Positions 1-10,477 of a DNA stretch of 64,000 bases are shown piece by piece; positions within the stretch are counted from its first letter, which is position 1; the number at the start of each line of letters is the position of its first letter. The stretch covers positions 58,359 to 122,358 of the forward strand of contig JAAXHG010000134.1 in the NCBI GenBank assembly GCA_012270995.1, written 5' to 3'. A program made the position numbers and the translations under genes. Source of the stretch: Vicinamibacteraceae bacterium. Lineage in GTDB: Bacteria; Acidobacteriota; Thermoanaerobaculia; Multivoradales; Multivoraceae. The notes below the pieces were generated by a model that did no database searches, was not told the origin of the DNA, and saw nothing but the letters and a program-made list of their open reading frames with translations.

Positions 1-45
1 GCGGCGGTGCTGGAACGGGCCCGCACCTTCTTCGGCATTGCCTGA
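1..45 (+). CDS. C-terminal end of an upstream gene (partial)
   Basis: The first 14 codons of the window form an open frame ending in TGA at 43-45 (…LERARTFFGIA). The gene begins outside the window. Too little is visible to assign a family. It runs in the same direction as the radical SAM gene 36 bases downstream, so it may share an operon with it. Confidence 0.5.
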   Translation, partial: AAVLERARTFFGIA

Positions 46-81
46 GCCTTCCGGGCGGAATACCGCGCACGAGTCCCTCCC

Positions 82-1449
82 ATGACCCTCTCACCCCTCG
101 AGCGGCCGCAGCGTGCCGTGCCGGCGGCCTTCGCCCGCCCCTACGTGATCTCCTGGAACCTCACCTACCGCTGCAACCTGGCCTGCGAGCACTGCTACCT
201 CGACGCCGGCGGCAAACCGCTCGTCGAGACCCCCAACTTCACCGATCGTTCGGAACTCTCCACCGACCAGTGCCGGAAGGTGATCGACGACATCTGCGAG
301 TTCGCCCCCGAGGCCCTGGTCATCCTCACCGGCGGCGAGCCGCTGCTGCGGCGCGACATCCTCGACATCGTTCGCTACGCCGCGGAGCGCGAGCTGTGGG
401 TCGTCGTCGGCAGCAACGGCGTCCGTATCACGGAGAATCTGGCGCGGATCCTCGCCGGTGAGGGCGTACGTGGTCTCGCCCTGTCGCTGGACGCACTGGA
501 CCCGCAGGTCCACGACGGCTTCCGCCGCGTGCGCGGCGCCTGGCAGAACACGGTCGACGGCGCAAAGCACTTGGCCGCCACGGGTCTCCCCTTCATCATC
601 CAGACGACCGCCGGCGCGCACAACCGGGGCGACCTGATGGAAATCGCCGACTTCGCCTACACCGAGCTCCAGGCCCGGGTATGGAACCTGTACTTCCTGG
701 TCCCCACGGGCCGCGGTCAGTTCGTATCCGATCTCTCGCCGGCGGACTACGACGGCGTTCTCGCCTCCCTGGAGCAGATTCAACGCGACTACCGCGGCCG
801 CATGGTCGTCAACGCGAAATGCGCACCCCACTACGTCCGTCAACTGCTGTCCGGCGATCCGGAGTCGCCCTTCCTGAAGGCTTTCGACGGCGGCGCCGGC
901 GGTTGCCCGGCAGGCACGCACTACATGGGGATTCGCCCGAACGGAGACGTCACACCCTGCCCCTACCTGCCCGTGTTCGGCGGCAACCTGAAACGATCCA
1001 CGCTGTCGGCGGTCTGGAACGACTCCGAGTTGTTCCAGGACATCCGGCGCCGCAAGGAGCTCGGCGGCCGCTGCGGCTCCTGCGAACTTCAGGCGGTCTG
1101 CGGCGGCTGCCGCGCCCGCGCCTACGGCATGACCGGCGACCTGATGGCCGAGGATCCGCTGTGCACCCACGATCCCGGCTCCTTCTCGCCACAGCAGCTC
1201 GCGGCTCTTGGAGACCAGACCGGACTTGCATCGCTCTCCCGCTACGGCGAGGACGCCTCGACCGGCATCGCCTGGGAACCTGAGGCGGAGGCGCGGATGA
1301 AGCGCGTGCCCGCCTTCGTCCGCGGCATGGTCGTCCGCTCCGTGGAGTCGCACTGCCGCAAGAACGGCATCGGCACGGTGACGGTCGAGGAACTCGAAGC
1401 GATCCGTGCCCGGATGCCGACGCCGAAGGTGTTCGGCCGACCGTCCTGA
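82..1449 (+). CDS. Radical SAM/SPASM protein, NirJ/AhbC-like, with PCP_red-like C-terminal domain
   Basis: This 455-residue protein has the radical SAM cluster motif CNLACEHC (C31, C35, C38) after YVISWNLTYR, the opening typical of the NirJ/AhbC/AhbD heme-synthesis subgroup. A GGEP motif for SAM binding lies near residue 84. A cysteine-rich SPASM-type region follows (C275, C293, C331, C334, C340, C343, C361), suited to an auxiliary Fe-S cluster. The last 50 residues (KRVPAFVRG…VESHCRKNGIGTVTVEEL) resemble the PCP_red domain found at the end of protochlorophyllide reductase B subunits. The family acts in the cytoplasm on tetrapyrrole side chains or on peptides. The substrate here is unknown: no other heme genes are nearby, and the next gene is an FGE-like protein 32 bases away. 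The rSAM/SPASM class is secure; the NirJ/AhbC placement is by resemblance. Confidence 0.85.
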   Translation: MTLSPLERPQRAVPAAFARPYVISWNLTYRCNLACEHCYLDAGGKPLVETPNFTDRSELSTDQCRKVIDDICEFAPEALVILTGGEPLLRRDILDIVRYAAERELWVVVGSNGVRITENLARILAGEGVRGLALSLDALDPQVHDGFRRVRGAWQNTVDGAKHLAATGLPFIIQTTAGAHNRGDLMEIADFAYTELQARVWNLYFLVPTGRGQFVSDLSPADYDGVLASLEQIQRDYRGRMVVNAKCAPHYVRQLLSGDPESPFLKAFDGGAGGCPAGTHYMGIRPNGDVTPCPYLPVFGGNLKRSTLSAVWNDSELFQDIRRRKELGGRCGSCELQAVCGGCRARAYGMTGDLMAEDPLCTHDPGSFSPQQLAALGDQTGLASLSRYGEDASTGIAWEPEAEARMKRVPAFVRGMVVRSVESHCRKNGIGTVTVEELEAIRARMPTPKVFGRPS

Positions 1450-1481
1450 CTTCGCCGACCATCCTGATCCCGGAGGGCCCA

Positions 1482-2138
1482 GTGGCCAGCACCGCGCGCC
1501 GCCCGCTGCCCCGCTCCTACGCCCACGTTCCGCGCACCATCCTGTGGTTGATCCCCGGTGGCGATTTGCTGCTCGCGGGGCGCCCGCTGCGCGTCGAGCC
1601 CTTCTACCTCGGCAAATGGCCGATCACCAACGAACAGTTCGAAGCCTTCGATCCGGACTACGAGCGCTCCGCCCTGTCACCGGGCGACCGCGATCTCGCC
1701 ACTGGAGTGAGCTGGCGGCAGGCCGACGCCTACTGCCGCTGGTACGCCGCGGTCTCGCGCAAGCCCATGCGGCTGCCGACCAGGGTCGAGTGGCTCTACG
1801 CCTGCCTGGGCAGCAGCGTGCCGGACGATGCTCTTCCCTGGAGCGCCACGCCGGAGCTGGTCGAGCGCCGCTGCTGGCACGCCGGCAACTCCGGCGGCCA
1901 GGCGCGGCACCCGGAGCGGCGGGACGCGAACGACTTCGGACTCCACGGCATGCTGGGTAGCGTGTGGGAGTGGGTCGCCCCCGACGAAGAGGACGACGAC
2001 CGCGGAACGCTCTGCGGCGGCTCCTTCCGGCTCGAAGCCGCTGAACTCCACTGCGAACTGCAGAAACGGGAGTCAGCCGCCTTCTCCGCCGACGACACCG
2101 GGTTCCGGGTCGCCCGCTCCTTCCGCATCCGCGGCTAG
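1482..2138 (+). CDS. FGE-sulfatase (SUMF1-type) fold protein lacking the catalytic cysteines
   Basis: The 218-residue protein starts at GTG after a GGAGG site at about 1471. It shows the formylglycine-generating-enzyme fold landmarks: PGG near 25, FYLGKWPITNEQF (41-53), GVSWRQADAYCRW, MRLPTRVEW, NDFGLHGMLGSVWEW (150-164), GGSF (179-182) and TGFRVARS at the end. True FGEs carry two cysteines 3 and 8 residues after GGS. Here those positions are L184 and L189, with a lone C191 further on. The protein is therefore unlikely to oxidise sulfatase cysteines and is better seen as one of the diverged members of this fold that do other chemistry or bind proteins. It is probably cotranscribed with the radical SAM gene, which suggests a shared substrate. 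Confidence 0.75.
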   Translation: MASTARRPLPRSYAHVPRTILWLIPGGDLLLAGRPLRVEPFYLGKWPITNEQFEAFDPDYERSALSPGDRDLATGVSWRQADAYCRWYAAVSRKPMRLPTRVEWLYACLGSSVPDDALPWSATPELVERRCWHAGNSGGQARHPERRDANDFGLHGMLGSVWEWVAPDEEDDDRGTLCGGSFRLEAAELHCELQKRESAAFSADDTGFRVARSFRIRG

Positions 2139-2151
2139 CTAGCAATCGAGT

Positions 2152-2169
2152 CGCGGCGTTTACGCCGCG
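2152..2169. terminator. Short palindrome between convergent genes
   Basis: An 8-bp perfect stem (CGCGGCGT/ACGCCGCG) with a 2-base loop sits 13 bases after the FGE-like gene and 35 bases before the end of the convergent dehydrogenase gene. There is no T-run on either side, so a rho-independent terminator is plausible but not proven. Confidence 0.35.
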
Positions 2170-2203
2170 CTGACGCAAAGGAAACCGGGCTTGCGGCGCC
2201 GCA

Positions 2204-3171
2204 TCAGCGCGTACCGCGAACGACCGGCGTCGGCGGATCCTCGCCGCGGTGAAGCGCAAGGACGTTGTCCACGGCGAGTTGGGCCATCGCCAGCCGGGTC
2301 GGGATGGAAGCGCTCGCGATGTGGGGCAGCAGCACCGCGTTGTCGAGTTCGAGCAGGTCCGGGTGGACCTCGGGCTCCCGCTCGAAGACGTCGAGACCGG
2401 CGGCCCAGATCGCGCCCGAGCGGAGCGCCGCCGCCAGGGCCGCTTCGTCGACGATCGGCCCGCGGGCGGTGTTGACGAGCACCGCGCTCGGCTTCATCCG
2501 CGCCAGCCGCGCGGCGTCGATCAGCCCGGCCGTGTCTCCGGTCAGCGGCAGGTGGATGGAGACGAAGTCGGCGGCGCCGAGCAACGTGTCGAGATCGGTT
2601 CGGCGGACACCGAGTTCTTGCTCCAGGTCAGGACGGCCCCGTTCGTCCCAGTACAGGATCTCCATGCCGAACCCGAGCCGGGCGCGCCGGGCGACCGCCT
2701 CCCCGATGCGGCCCATCCCGAGGATGCCGAGGGTACGTCCGTGAACCTCCTGACCGGTCAGGAGCATCGGTCCCCAGCGCCGGTAGCGGCCGGCCCGCAG
2801 GAAGCGCTCGGCCTCGGGCAAGCGGCGCGCCGCCGCCAGCAGCAACGCCATCGCCAGATCCGCGGTGGCGCCGTCGAGCACGCCCGGCGTGTTCGTGACC
2901 CAGATCCCGCGCGCCGACGCCGCGCGGATGTCGACGTTGTCGAAGCCGACCGCCATGTTCGCCACCATGCGCAGGTTCGGCGAGAGGTCGAAGAGCTCCC
3001 CGTCCATGCGCTCCGTGAGCAGGGCCAGGATGACGTCCGCGCCCGCGGCGCCGTCGAGCAGCACAGCACGGTCCATTGCGGCGCTCTCCTCCAGCACCGT
3101 CGTCTCCACGCCGGGCTCCGCACGCAGCCTTGCCGTGGCCTGGTCGGGGATCGGTCGCGTCACCAGCAGCT

Positions 3172-3175
<4 letters not shown>
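2204..3175 (-). CDS. D-2-hydroxyacid dehydrogenase (glyoxylate/hydroxypyruvate reductase type)
   Basis: This NAD(P)-dependent dehydrogenase reduces 2-ketoacids to D-2-hydroxyacids in the cytoplasm. The first 100 residues form the substrate-binding half, with NMAVGFDNVD before the hinge. The Rossmann motif GILGMGRIGEAVARR follows, then VNTARGPIVDEAAL, and the catalytic His lies in LLPHIASAS. About 323 residues is normal for the family. I chose the ATG at 3175 because it overlaps the stop of the upstream ABC gene (ATGA) and gives the usual MKLLVTRPIP start. An earlier in-frame ATG at 3190 would add five residues. It is the last gene of the metG-ABC-dehydrogenase operon. The exact ketoacid cannot be read from the sequence. 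Confidence 0.88.
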
Positions 3176-4359
<1,184 letters not shown>

Positions 4360-4363
4360 TGCC

Positions 4364-6019
4364 TCACCCGGCGGAGTCCTCGCCCGAGGCGGCGATCATC
4401 GCGGCCACCTGATCCGGCTGCACTCGGGTGATCAGGGGCTCGAAGGGCAGGACCTGATGGTCCACGAGGGGCGTGTGGACATCGTCCCAGACCAGGGGAT
4501 CGATCCCCAGAAAGCTCTCCGCCCTGGCCGCGATCGTCGGTACGACCGGCTTGAGATAGACGATCAACTGACGGAACAGCTCGATACCCGTGGTGCATAC
4601 CGCCTGGACATCGGCCGCTCGACCGGGATCGCGCGCCAGCTCCCAGGGCCGCCGAGCGTCGATGTAGCGATTCGCCCTGTCCGCCAGGGCGACGACCCGC
4701 CGCAGGGCCCGGTTGTAGTCGCGGCCCTCGTAGAGTTCCGCGATCTCCTCAGCCTGCGAGGCGGCCTCCGCCGCGAGTTCGGGCGCGTCCAGCGACGCCG
4801 CCAGCCTACCGCCCGACTGCCTGTGCAGGAACCCGGCGCAGCGACTGGCGATGTTGACCACCTTGCCCACGAGATCCGAGTTGACCCGCAGGACGAAGTC
4901 TTCGAGGTTGAGGTCGATGTCGGTGAGCCCGTTGCTCAACTTGGCCGCGACGTAGTAGCGGAAGGCCTCCGGATCGAGGTGCTCCAGGTAGGTGCGCGCC
5001 ATGACGAAGGTGCCGCGCGACTTCGACATCTTGGCGCCGTCGACGGTCAGGAAGCCGTGGACGAACACCGACGACGGCGTTCGGTAGCCGCCGCCATGCA
5101 GCATCGCCGGCCAGAACAGGCAGTGGAAGTAGAGGATGTCCTTGCCGATGAAGTGGTACAGCTCGGCATCGCTGTCGGGTCCCCAGAAGTCCTCGAACCC
5201 TACGCCGTTTCGGTCGCAGAATCGGCGGAAGGCGGCCATGTAACCGATCGGCGCGTCGACCCAGACGTAGAAGTACTTGTTCGGAGCGTCCGGGATCTCG
5301 AACCCGAAGTAGGGCGCGTCCCGGGAGATGTCCCAGTCGCGCAGTCCGTCGTCGAACCACTCCTGGAGTTTGTTGGCGACCTCGCTCTGCAGGCGGCCAT
5401 CGCCAACCCAGTCCTTCAGCAGTTCCTCGTAGTCGGAGAGGCGGAGGAACAGGTGCTCGGACTCCTTCTCGACCGGCAGTGCGCCGGTGACGATCGAACG
5501 GGGATCGATCAGGTCCGAAGGCTGATAGGTCGAGCCGCATTCGTCGCAACTGTCGCCGTTCTGGTCCTTCGCGCCGCAGCGCGGGCAGGTGCCCTTGATG
5601 AAACGATCGGGCAGGAACATTCCCCGCTCCGGGTCGTAGAACTGGCGCACCGTTCGCCGGTCGATCGATCCCCGATCCCGCAACCGCCGGTATATCTCCT
5701 CGACCAGTTCCCGGTTCTCGGGAGAGTGGGTCGTGTAGTAGTCGTCGTAGTGGATCGAGAACGCCCGGTAGTCCTCCAGGTGCTCTTCCGCCAGCCGGCC
5801 GATCAGCTCCTCGGGCGTGATTCCCTCCCGCTCGGCGCGCAGCATGATCGGCGTGCCGTGCGCATCCTCGGCGCAGACGTTGTAGCACTCCCGACCCCGC
5901 ATCCGCTGCAGCCGGCACCAGATGTCCGTCTGCACCGCCTCCACCATGTGACCCAAGTGAATCGGGCCGTTGGCGTAGGGCAGGGCGTTCGTGACCAGGA
6001 TGCGTCGTCGTTCGGGCAT
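4364..6019 (-). CDS. metG: Methionyl-tRNA synthetase
   Basis: The enzyme charges tRNA-Met with methionine. The 551-residue product starts [18 protein letters not shown]. It has the class I HIGH motif as HLGH near residue 24, a zinc-binding insert [17 protein letters not shown], the KMSKS loop as [10 protein letters not shown], and an anticodon-binding helical domain ending near residue 550. It lacks the C-terminal EMAP/Trbp111-like tRNA-binding extension found in longer MetRSs, which is common. The ATG at 6019 is the only start that gives the conserved N-terminus; the open frame upstream of it has no resemblance to MetRS. The gene is divergent from the ECF sigma gene, with about 105 bases between them for both promoters. 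Confidence 0.96.
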   Translation of the reverse strand: MPERRRILVTNALPYANGPIHLGHMVEAVQTDIWCRLQRMRGRECYNVCAEDAHGTPIMLRAEREGITPEELIGRLAEEHLEDYRAFSIHYDDYYTTHSPENRELVEEIYRRLRDRGSIDRRTVRQFYDPERGMFLPDRFIKGTCPRCGAKDQNGDSCDECGSTYQPSDLIDPRSIVTGALPVEKESEHLFLRLSDYEELLKDWVGDGRLQSEVANKLQEWFDDGLRDWDISRDAPYFGFEIPDAPNKYFYVWVDAPIGYMAAFRRFCDRNGVGFEDFWGPDSDAELYHFIGKDILYFHCLFWPAMLHGGGYRTPSSVFVHGFLTVDGAKMSKSRGTFVMARTYLEHLDPEAFRYYVAAKLSNGLTDIDLNLEDFVLRVNSDLVGKVVNIASRCAGFLHRQSGGRLAASLDAPELAAEAASQAEEIAELYEGRDYNRALRRVVALADRANRYIDARRPWELARDPGRAADVQAVCTTGIELFRQLIVYLKPVVPTIAARAESFLGIDPLVWDDVHTPLVDHQVLPFEPLITRVQPDQVAAMIAASGEDSAG

Positions 6020-6124
6020 GGCGGTTCTCCCGAGCGGCAGCGCCCGGCGGACAGGGATTATGCAGCATGGAAGCAGCCGGGAAACTAATCCCGACCGGCC
6101 TACGTCTTCCAGAGCAGACGTCCG

Positions 6125-6742
6125 ATGACGACTCCGCTCCCATCCTCGGGGCCGAACCCCGACCTGTTCCTGGCCCGCCGCGCCGCCGCCGGCCATGCCG
6201 ACGCCTGGGCCGAACTGATCGACCGCTACGGCCGCCGCATCTACAACATCGCCTTTCAGTTCGCCGGCAACACCGCGGAGGCCGAGGACCTGACCCAGGA
6301 GATCTTCCTGAAGCTCTATCGCAATCTCGACCGCTACCGGGGCGACGTACCGCTCGCCGGCTGGACGCTCCGGCTGTCCCGCAATCTCTGCGTGGACCAC
6401 TACCGCCGCACCCGCACCGAGCGGCGGACCGTGATCATCTCGGAAGAGCTGCTGAAGTACCAGGCCGGCGGCATGGACCCGTCCGCCCGCGCCGAGCGTC
6501 GAGAACGGCTGCGAATGGTCTACCAGACGCTGGAGGAGATGCCGGAGGCGTTCGCCGAGATGCTCATGCTGCGGGATCTGCAGGGCTTGAGCTACGCGGA
6601 GATCTGCGCCTTCCTCGATCTGCCCGAGGGGACGATGAAGTCCCGCCTCCGGCGCGCTCGCCTGGAACTCATCCGCCGGATCGACCGCAGGCGGCAGGCT
6701 CTCGGCGATTCCACACCGACCCGCAGCGGTGCCTACAGGTGA
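6125..6742 (+). CDS. RNA polymerase sigma factor, ECF subfamily
   Basis: The 205-residue product has sigma-70 region 2 at about residues 30-95 ([29 protein letters not shown], then [12 protein letters not shown]) and region 4 at about 130-185, with a helix-turn-helix ([28 protein letters not shown]). There is no region 1.1 or 3, as expected for ECF factors. Its TGA stop overlaps a GTG start of the next gene (GTGA). That gene is a predicted single-pass membrane protein, the usual arrangement for a sigma factor held by its anti-sigma partner. The signal it senses is not evident. Confidence 0.93.
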   Translation: MTTPLPSSGPNPDLFLARRAAAGHADAWAELIDRYGRRIYNIAFQFAGNTAEAEDLTQEIFLKLYRNLDRYRGDVPLAGWTLRLSRNLCVDHYRRTRTERRTVIISEELLKYQAGGMDPSARAERRERLRMVYQTLEEMPEAFAEMLMLRDLQGLSYAEICAFLDLPEGTMKSRLRRARLELIRRIDRRRQALGDSTPTRSGAYR

Positions 6743-7437
6743 GCCGCGAGCGTCAGCGTGGCGCGCCTCGTCCAGAGGGGACGCAGCCGGAGCGGATGCC
6801 GGGCATCGACGAGCTTGGCGCCCGCTTGCCCATCTCCGCCGAACTTCGCGCCGGGCTGCTCGAGATCGCCGTCGGCGCCCCCTACGACCGCGACGGCGAG
6901 GCGCGTGCCGAAGAGCTCGAATCGCTGGTCGGATCCGAGCTACAGCCATCACCGGCGCTCTTGCAGCGGTTGCGGGCGATTCCCGCAGGCAACCCGGCTC
7001 GCCGGCCCGCGGCCTTCGGTGCGCCGCCCCGAGCCGCCATGGCGGTTGCCGCCAGCTACGTGCTTGCGGTCGCCCTGAATCTCCTTCTCGGCGACCCCGT
7101 GGCCGCCGGCCGCAAGGCCGCCACGAGCCTGAGCGCCGCGGCCGGCGAACACGTGCTCGAACCGGTGGCCGAAGCCGGCGCCTCGGTTCAGGCGGAGGTC
7201 ACCCGGCGCCTCGGAACCGTGCAGGGTCTCTGGCGTCCGGCCGGGTTCTTCGGGGCAACGCTGGTGTTGCCCACCGACCGGGTCCGAACCTGGTTCCGAG
7301 ACGCCGCCGACGCGTCGTCCGAGGCCGTCCGCGAACTGAGCGGTCTCTTGACGCCCGGCGACGCCGGCCCCGACGAGCCACCGACGACGACGACCCGAAA
7401 CCGAGCCAACACATACCGGGAGAGGAGTTCCGCATGA
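6739..7437 (+). CDS. Putative anti-sigma factor, single-pass membrane protein
   Basis: Starting at the GTG that overlaps the sigma stop, the product has 232 residues. The N-terminal 90 residues are acidic and helical ([28 protein letters not shown]). One hydrophobic segment follows ([20 protein letters not shown]), then about 110 residues that would face the periplasm, ending in a Thr/Arg-rich tail. There is no HxxxCxxC zinc anti-sigma motif, so it is not a ZAS-domain protein. The role is inferred from position and topology alone. Its stop overlaps the ATG of the next gene, so the three genes are translationally coupled. Confidence 0.6.
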   Translation: MSRERQRGAPRPEGTQPERMPGIDELGARLPISAELRAGLLEIAVGAPYDRDGEARAEELESLVGSELQPSPALLQRLRAIPAGNPARRPAAFGAPPRAAMAVAASYVLAVALNLLLGDPVAAGRKAATSLSAAAGEHVLEPVAEAGASVQAEVTRRLGTVQGLWRPAGFFGATLVLPTDRVRTWFRDAADASSEAVRELSGLLTPGDAGPDEPPTTTTRNRANTYRERSSA

Positions 7438-8063
7438 ACGCCGAACACGAACAGCAGACGTCGCCTACCGATGGCGGGGAGACCACCGGCCCCGGAGCGG
7501 CAGGGTCCACGGACGCTCCACCACCTCAGCCGCCAGCCAGCATCGAGCAGGCGCCACCGCCACCGCCGCCTCAGGCCGCCACCCAGGGCGGGCTGACCGT
7601 CCGCCATGCCGTGAGCGCGATCCTCGCCATCTTCCCCGGTCTGGGCCACGTCTACAACGGCCTGTACCAGCGCGGCATCGTGTTGTTCCTGCTTGCGGTC
7701 GGCGCCATCTTCCTCGCCACGGAGGAGGGCCTGATGGGCATGGTCGTGGCCTTCGTATGGCTCTTCAACATCATCGACGCCTACCGTCAGGCAACGCTGA
7801 TCGAGCTCGGCCACGGCCCGGACCTCGGCCTGCGCGATACGCCGAAACCGCCCGCGACCGGGCAGCTCGGCTTGCTGGCCGGCGCGGGCCTGTTCGTCAT
7901 CGGATTCCTGGCCCTGCTCGACTACACGCTCGGCTACGACATCGACCGGGTATGGGAGTTCTGGCCGCTCGGCCTGCTCGCGGCCGGCGCCTGGCTCATG
8001 ATCGGCGCCTACCGGCAGTGGCGGCGCAACCGAACCGACGCGGAGGCGGCGGCTTCGGACTGA
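7434..8063 (+). CDS. TM2-like membrane protein with Pro-rich cytoplasmic N-terminus
   Basis: The 209-residue product begins with about 55 polar residues rich in Pro, Gln and Gly (including runs of six and seven residues dominated by Pro). Several hydrophobic helices follow. The segment AILAIFPGLGHVYNGLYQRG resembles the TM2-type motif in which a Gly/Tyr turn links two helices; a second pair of helices lies at about 145-195. It is the last gene of the sigma/anti-sigma operon, joined by an ATGA overlap, so it is either a target or a modulator of that regulatory unit. Function unknown. Confidence 0.7.
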   Translation: MNAEHEQQTSPTDGGETTGPGAAGSTDAPPPQPPASIEQAPPPPPPQAATQGGLTVRHAVSAILAIFPGLGHVYNGLYQRGIVLFLLAVGAIFLATEEGLMGMVVAFVWLFNIIDAYRQATLIELGHGPDLGLRDTPKPPATGQLGLLAGAGLFVIGFLALLDYTLGYDIDRVWEFWPLGLLAAGAWLMIGAYRQWRRNRTDAEAAASD

Positions 8064-8076
8064 GGGGCGCCCTCTT

Positions 8077-9000
8077 TCAGCCCAACTCAGCCCGCAGCTT
8101 GTCGTGCAGGGCGGCCGCGCCCTCGATCATCGCGTCGACGCTGCGGGCACCGGCCAGGAAGAGCCCCGTCAGGTTGAGCGCCACGCCGTCGAACCCCAAC
8201 TCGCCTAGTCTGGCGGCGGCCACGACGACGCGGTCCGGATCGACGTAGAACGTGCGGTCGCTCTCGTTCCCCGGCCGGGGAGGCGGCGACACTTGGGCCT
8301 GGAACTCCAGCGCCTCAGGATCCCGGCCGGCGCTCTCCGCGTGCCTTCGGATCGAGGCGATCGCCTGATCGCCGCTCTCGAACAACTCCCTTGAGGCGAC
8401 GCCCATCCAGCCGCCGCCGAAGCGGCCCGCGCGGCGGAGAGCCGCTTCGCTGTGGCCGCCGATCCAGATCGGCAGATCCGCGCCGCGGGGCGGCTTAGGC
8501 TCCATGGCCATCGCCTCCACGCGGTAGAACTCGCCCTCAAAGTCGATCGGGTCCTGACCCCAGCAGGCACGGAGAACGGCGATCGCCTCGTCCATGCGCC
8601 GGCCGCGGTTGTGGAAGTCCTGGCCCAGGGCGTCGTACTCCGACTCCTGCCAACCGACCCCGAGACCCAGACGCAGGCGGCCGCCGGAGAGCGTGTCCAG
8701 GGTCGATGCCTGCTTCGCGGTCAAGACCGGATCGCGTTGCGGCAGGACCAGAACCTCGGTGCCCAGCCCGATCCGCGACGTGCAGGCCGCGATGTACCCG
8801 AGAGTGGCGAACGCCTCCATGATGGGCATCCTGGCCGGGTAGCGGTTCTTCTCCCGGCCGTCGGTGTCGTAGCCCATGACGACGTGGTCGAAGATGTCGA
8901 GTTGATCGAAACCGATCTCGTCCACCGCACCGGCCAGGCGGGCCACGGCCTCCGGTCCCTCCCGGTAGACCACGCTCGGGAACTCAACGGCGAGCTTCAT
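8077..9000 (-). CDS. LLM-class flavin/F420-dependent oxidoreductase
   Basis: This 307-residue protein belongs to the bacterial luciferase-like monooxygenase superfamily, a TIM barrel binding FMN or F420. Visible family features are the N-terminal MKLAVEFP strand, FDHVVMGYD, RIGLGTEVLVLPQRDPVLTAKQASTLD, RLRLGLGVGWQESEYDALGQDF and LPIWIGGHSEAALRRAGR. These are typical of the F420-dependent subgroup. The substrate is unknown. It converges with the TM2-like gene 13 bases away and diverges from a small membrane protein gene. A second, different member of the family is encoded at 41567-42445. Confidence 0.88.
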   Translation of the reverse strand: MKLAVEFPSVVYREGPEAVARLAGAVDEIGFDQLDIFDHVVMGYDTDGREKNRYPARMPIMEAFATLGYIAACTSRIGLGTEVLVLPQRDPVLTAKQASTLDTLSGGRLRLGLGVGWQESEYDALGQDFHNRGRRMDEAIAVLRACWGQDPIDFEGEFYRVEAMAMEPKPPRGADLPIWIGGHSEAALRRAGRFGGGWMGVASRELFESGDQAIASIRRHAESAGRDPEALEFQAQVSPPPRPGNESDRTFYVDPDRVVVAAARLGELGFDGVALNLTGLFLAGARSVDAMIEGAAALHDKLRAELG

Positions 9001-9146
9001 CCTTCAGGACTCCTCGTTGGAAGGCGGTGTTTCTACCACGAACCGGCGCCCCGGCGGCCACGGCAAGCGACCCCGTATAGTCGATACTCGTCCGGCGCCG
9101 CTGCGGTTGTTCGCCGTCAGCCGCCGCTACCGGATCAAGGAGAGTC

Positions 9147-9545
9147 ATGCTGAGAACCGTTCTCGCCGTTCCCGCCGGCCTGGTCGTCGGCGGCATCGTG
9201 ATCAGCTTCGTTCAGATCGCTGCGATCGCGCTGCTTCCCCTGCCCGAGGGGGTGCTGACCGACCGGGCGTCGATCGAACCGGGGGACATCCCGGTCGTGA
9301 ACATGGCGTTCGTCCTCATCGCCTGGGCCATGGGCGCGTTCGCCGGCGGCGGCACAGCCGCGCGTATCTCCCCGCGGTCAAAGCGGCGGCTGGCCCTGAT
9401 CGTCGGCGCTTTCTTTCTGATCGCCGGGGTCTACAACATGGCGACGATCCCGTCCCCGCTCTGGTTCTGGGTTGTCGGTATCCTCCTGTTCCTGCCCAGC
9501 GCACACCTGGGTGCGAAGACTCTCGGCGGTCCGGAAGAGCCGTAG
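9147..9545 (+). CDS. Small four-helix membrane protein, unknown function
   Basis: The 132-residue product is almost entirely hydrophobic. Helices lie at about 3-30 (VPAGLVVGGIVISFVQIAAI), 48-72, 82-100 and 103-120. The loop between helices 2 and 3 is basic (RISPRSKRR), so that loop should be cytoplasmic. The ATG follows an AAGGAGAG ribosome site at about 9137. I do not recognise a named family. It is divergent from the LLM gene and has no operon partner. Confidence 0.7.
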   Translation: MLRTVLAVPAGLVVGGIVISFVQIAAIALLPLPEGVLTDRASIEPGDIPVVNMAFVLIAWAMGAFAGGGTAARISPRSKRRLALIVGAFFLIAGVYNMATIPSPLWFWVVGILLFLPSAHLGAKTLGGPEEP

Positions 9546-9576
9546 CTGCCGGGCCGCCGGCAATCGCCGGTGAACG

Positions 9577-10350
9577 TCAGACCCCGGCCAGGAAGCGCTC
9601 CCGCAGCCTCCTCATACCGCTCAGCCAGCGGTCGTAGTCCGAGGTCTTGCGCCGCATGTACTCCAGGACCTGCGGATGCGGCAGGATCAGGAAGCGCTCC
9701 TGATCGATCGCGCGGACGACGATTTCGGCTACCTCGTCGGCCTCCATCATGCCGTCGACGCCGGCGACACCGGGCCCCCCGGCAGTCATCGCCGTACGAA
9801 CGGCCTGCGGGCAGAGCACGGACACCTTGATGCCGTCGTTGCCGTGGGTGATCGCGATCCACTCCGCGAGCGCCACCGCGGCGTGTTTCGTGACCGCGTA
9901 GGGTGCCGAGCCGATCTGCGACAGGAGGCCGGCGGCCGACGACGTGCTGGCGATGTAGCCCTCGCCCCGCTCGATCATCTTCGGCAGCACGGCGCGGGCG
10001 GCGTAGATATGGGACATCACGTTGATCTCCCAGATGTTCTGCCAGCCATCGTCGCTCACCTCGACGCCGCCGCCGGTGCCAATGCCGGCGTTGGAGAAGA
10101 TCAGGTCGATGTCGCCGAAGGCCGTCTCCGCGCGGGCGACCATGTCCTGGACCTGCTCCTCCACGGCCACGTCGACGGTCACGGCGATGGCTCTCTCGCC
10201 GATCTCGGTAGCCACCGCCGCGGCCCCCTCGCCGTCACGGTCGGCGACCACGACCCTCCTGGCGCCATCGACCGCAAACCGGCGGCAAAGCGCCCTGCCA
10301 ATGCCACTCGCGCCGCCAGTGACAACGCACGACTTGCCCTGTATCTTCAT
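9577..10350 (-). CDS. Short-chain dehydrogenase/reductase (SDR)
   Basis: This classical SDR has 257 residues. It carries the cofactor motif TGGASGIG at residues 12-19, an acidic residue after beta-2 (VVADRDGEG) favouring NAD(H), the NAG motif (FSNAGIG), a catalytic Ser in ASTSSAAG and the YxxxK pair in YAVTKHA. The C-terminal region ends with QVLEYMRRKTSDYDRWLSGM, which resembles the variable substrate-binding tail of SDRs annotated as acting on fatty or steroid alcohols. The substrate is unknown. The gene is transcribed toward the small membrane protein and away from the glutamate-cysteine ligase. Confidence 0.9.
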   Translation of the reverse strand: MKIQGKSCVVTGGASGIGRALCRRFAVDGARRVVVADRDGEGAAAVATEIGERAIAVTVDVAVEEQVQDMVARAETAFGDIDLIFSNAGIGTGGGVEVSDDGWQNIWEINVMSHIYAARAVLPKMIERGEGYIASTSSAAGLLSQIGSAPYAVTKHAAVALAEWIAITHGNDGIKVSVLCPQAVRTAMTAGGPGVAGVDGMMEADEVAEIVVRAIDQERFLILPHPQVLEYMRRKTSDYDRWLSGMRRLRERFLAGV

Positions 10351-10477
10351 GCGGCTGATCGTAGCAACGGTCGTAAGCGCCGTCCCCTTGGTAGAATCGC
10401 GGGCTTGGCGGCCCTTCTTCCCCTGTCGCTAAGCCCTTCACTCTTCGGCGGTTACCTGTGCCGCGCCCGAGTCCCAC

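Noticed and set aside
1482..2138. Functional sulfatase-activating FGE
   Set aside because: Both active-site cysteine positions after GGSF are leucine. The only later cysteine (C191) is two residues beyond the second site.
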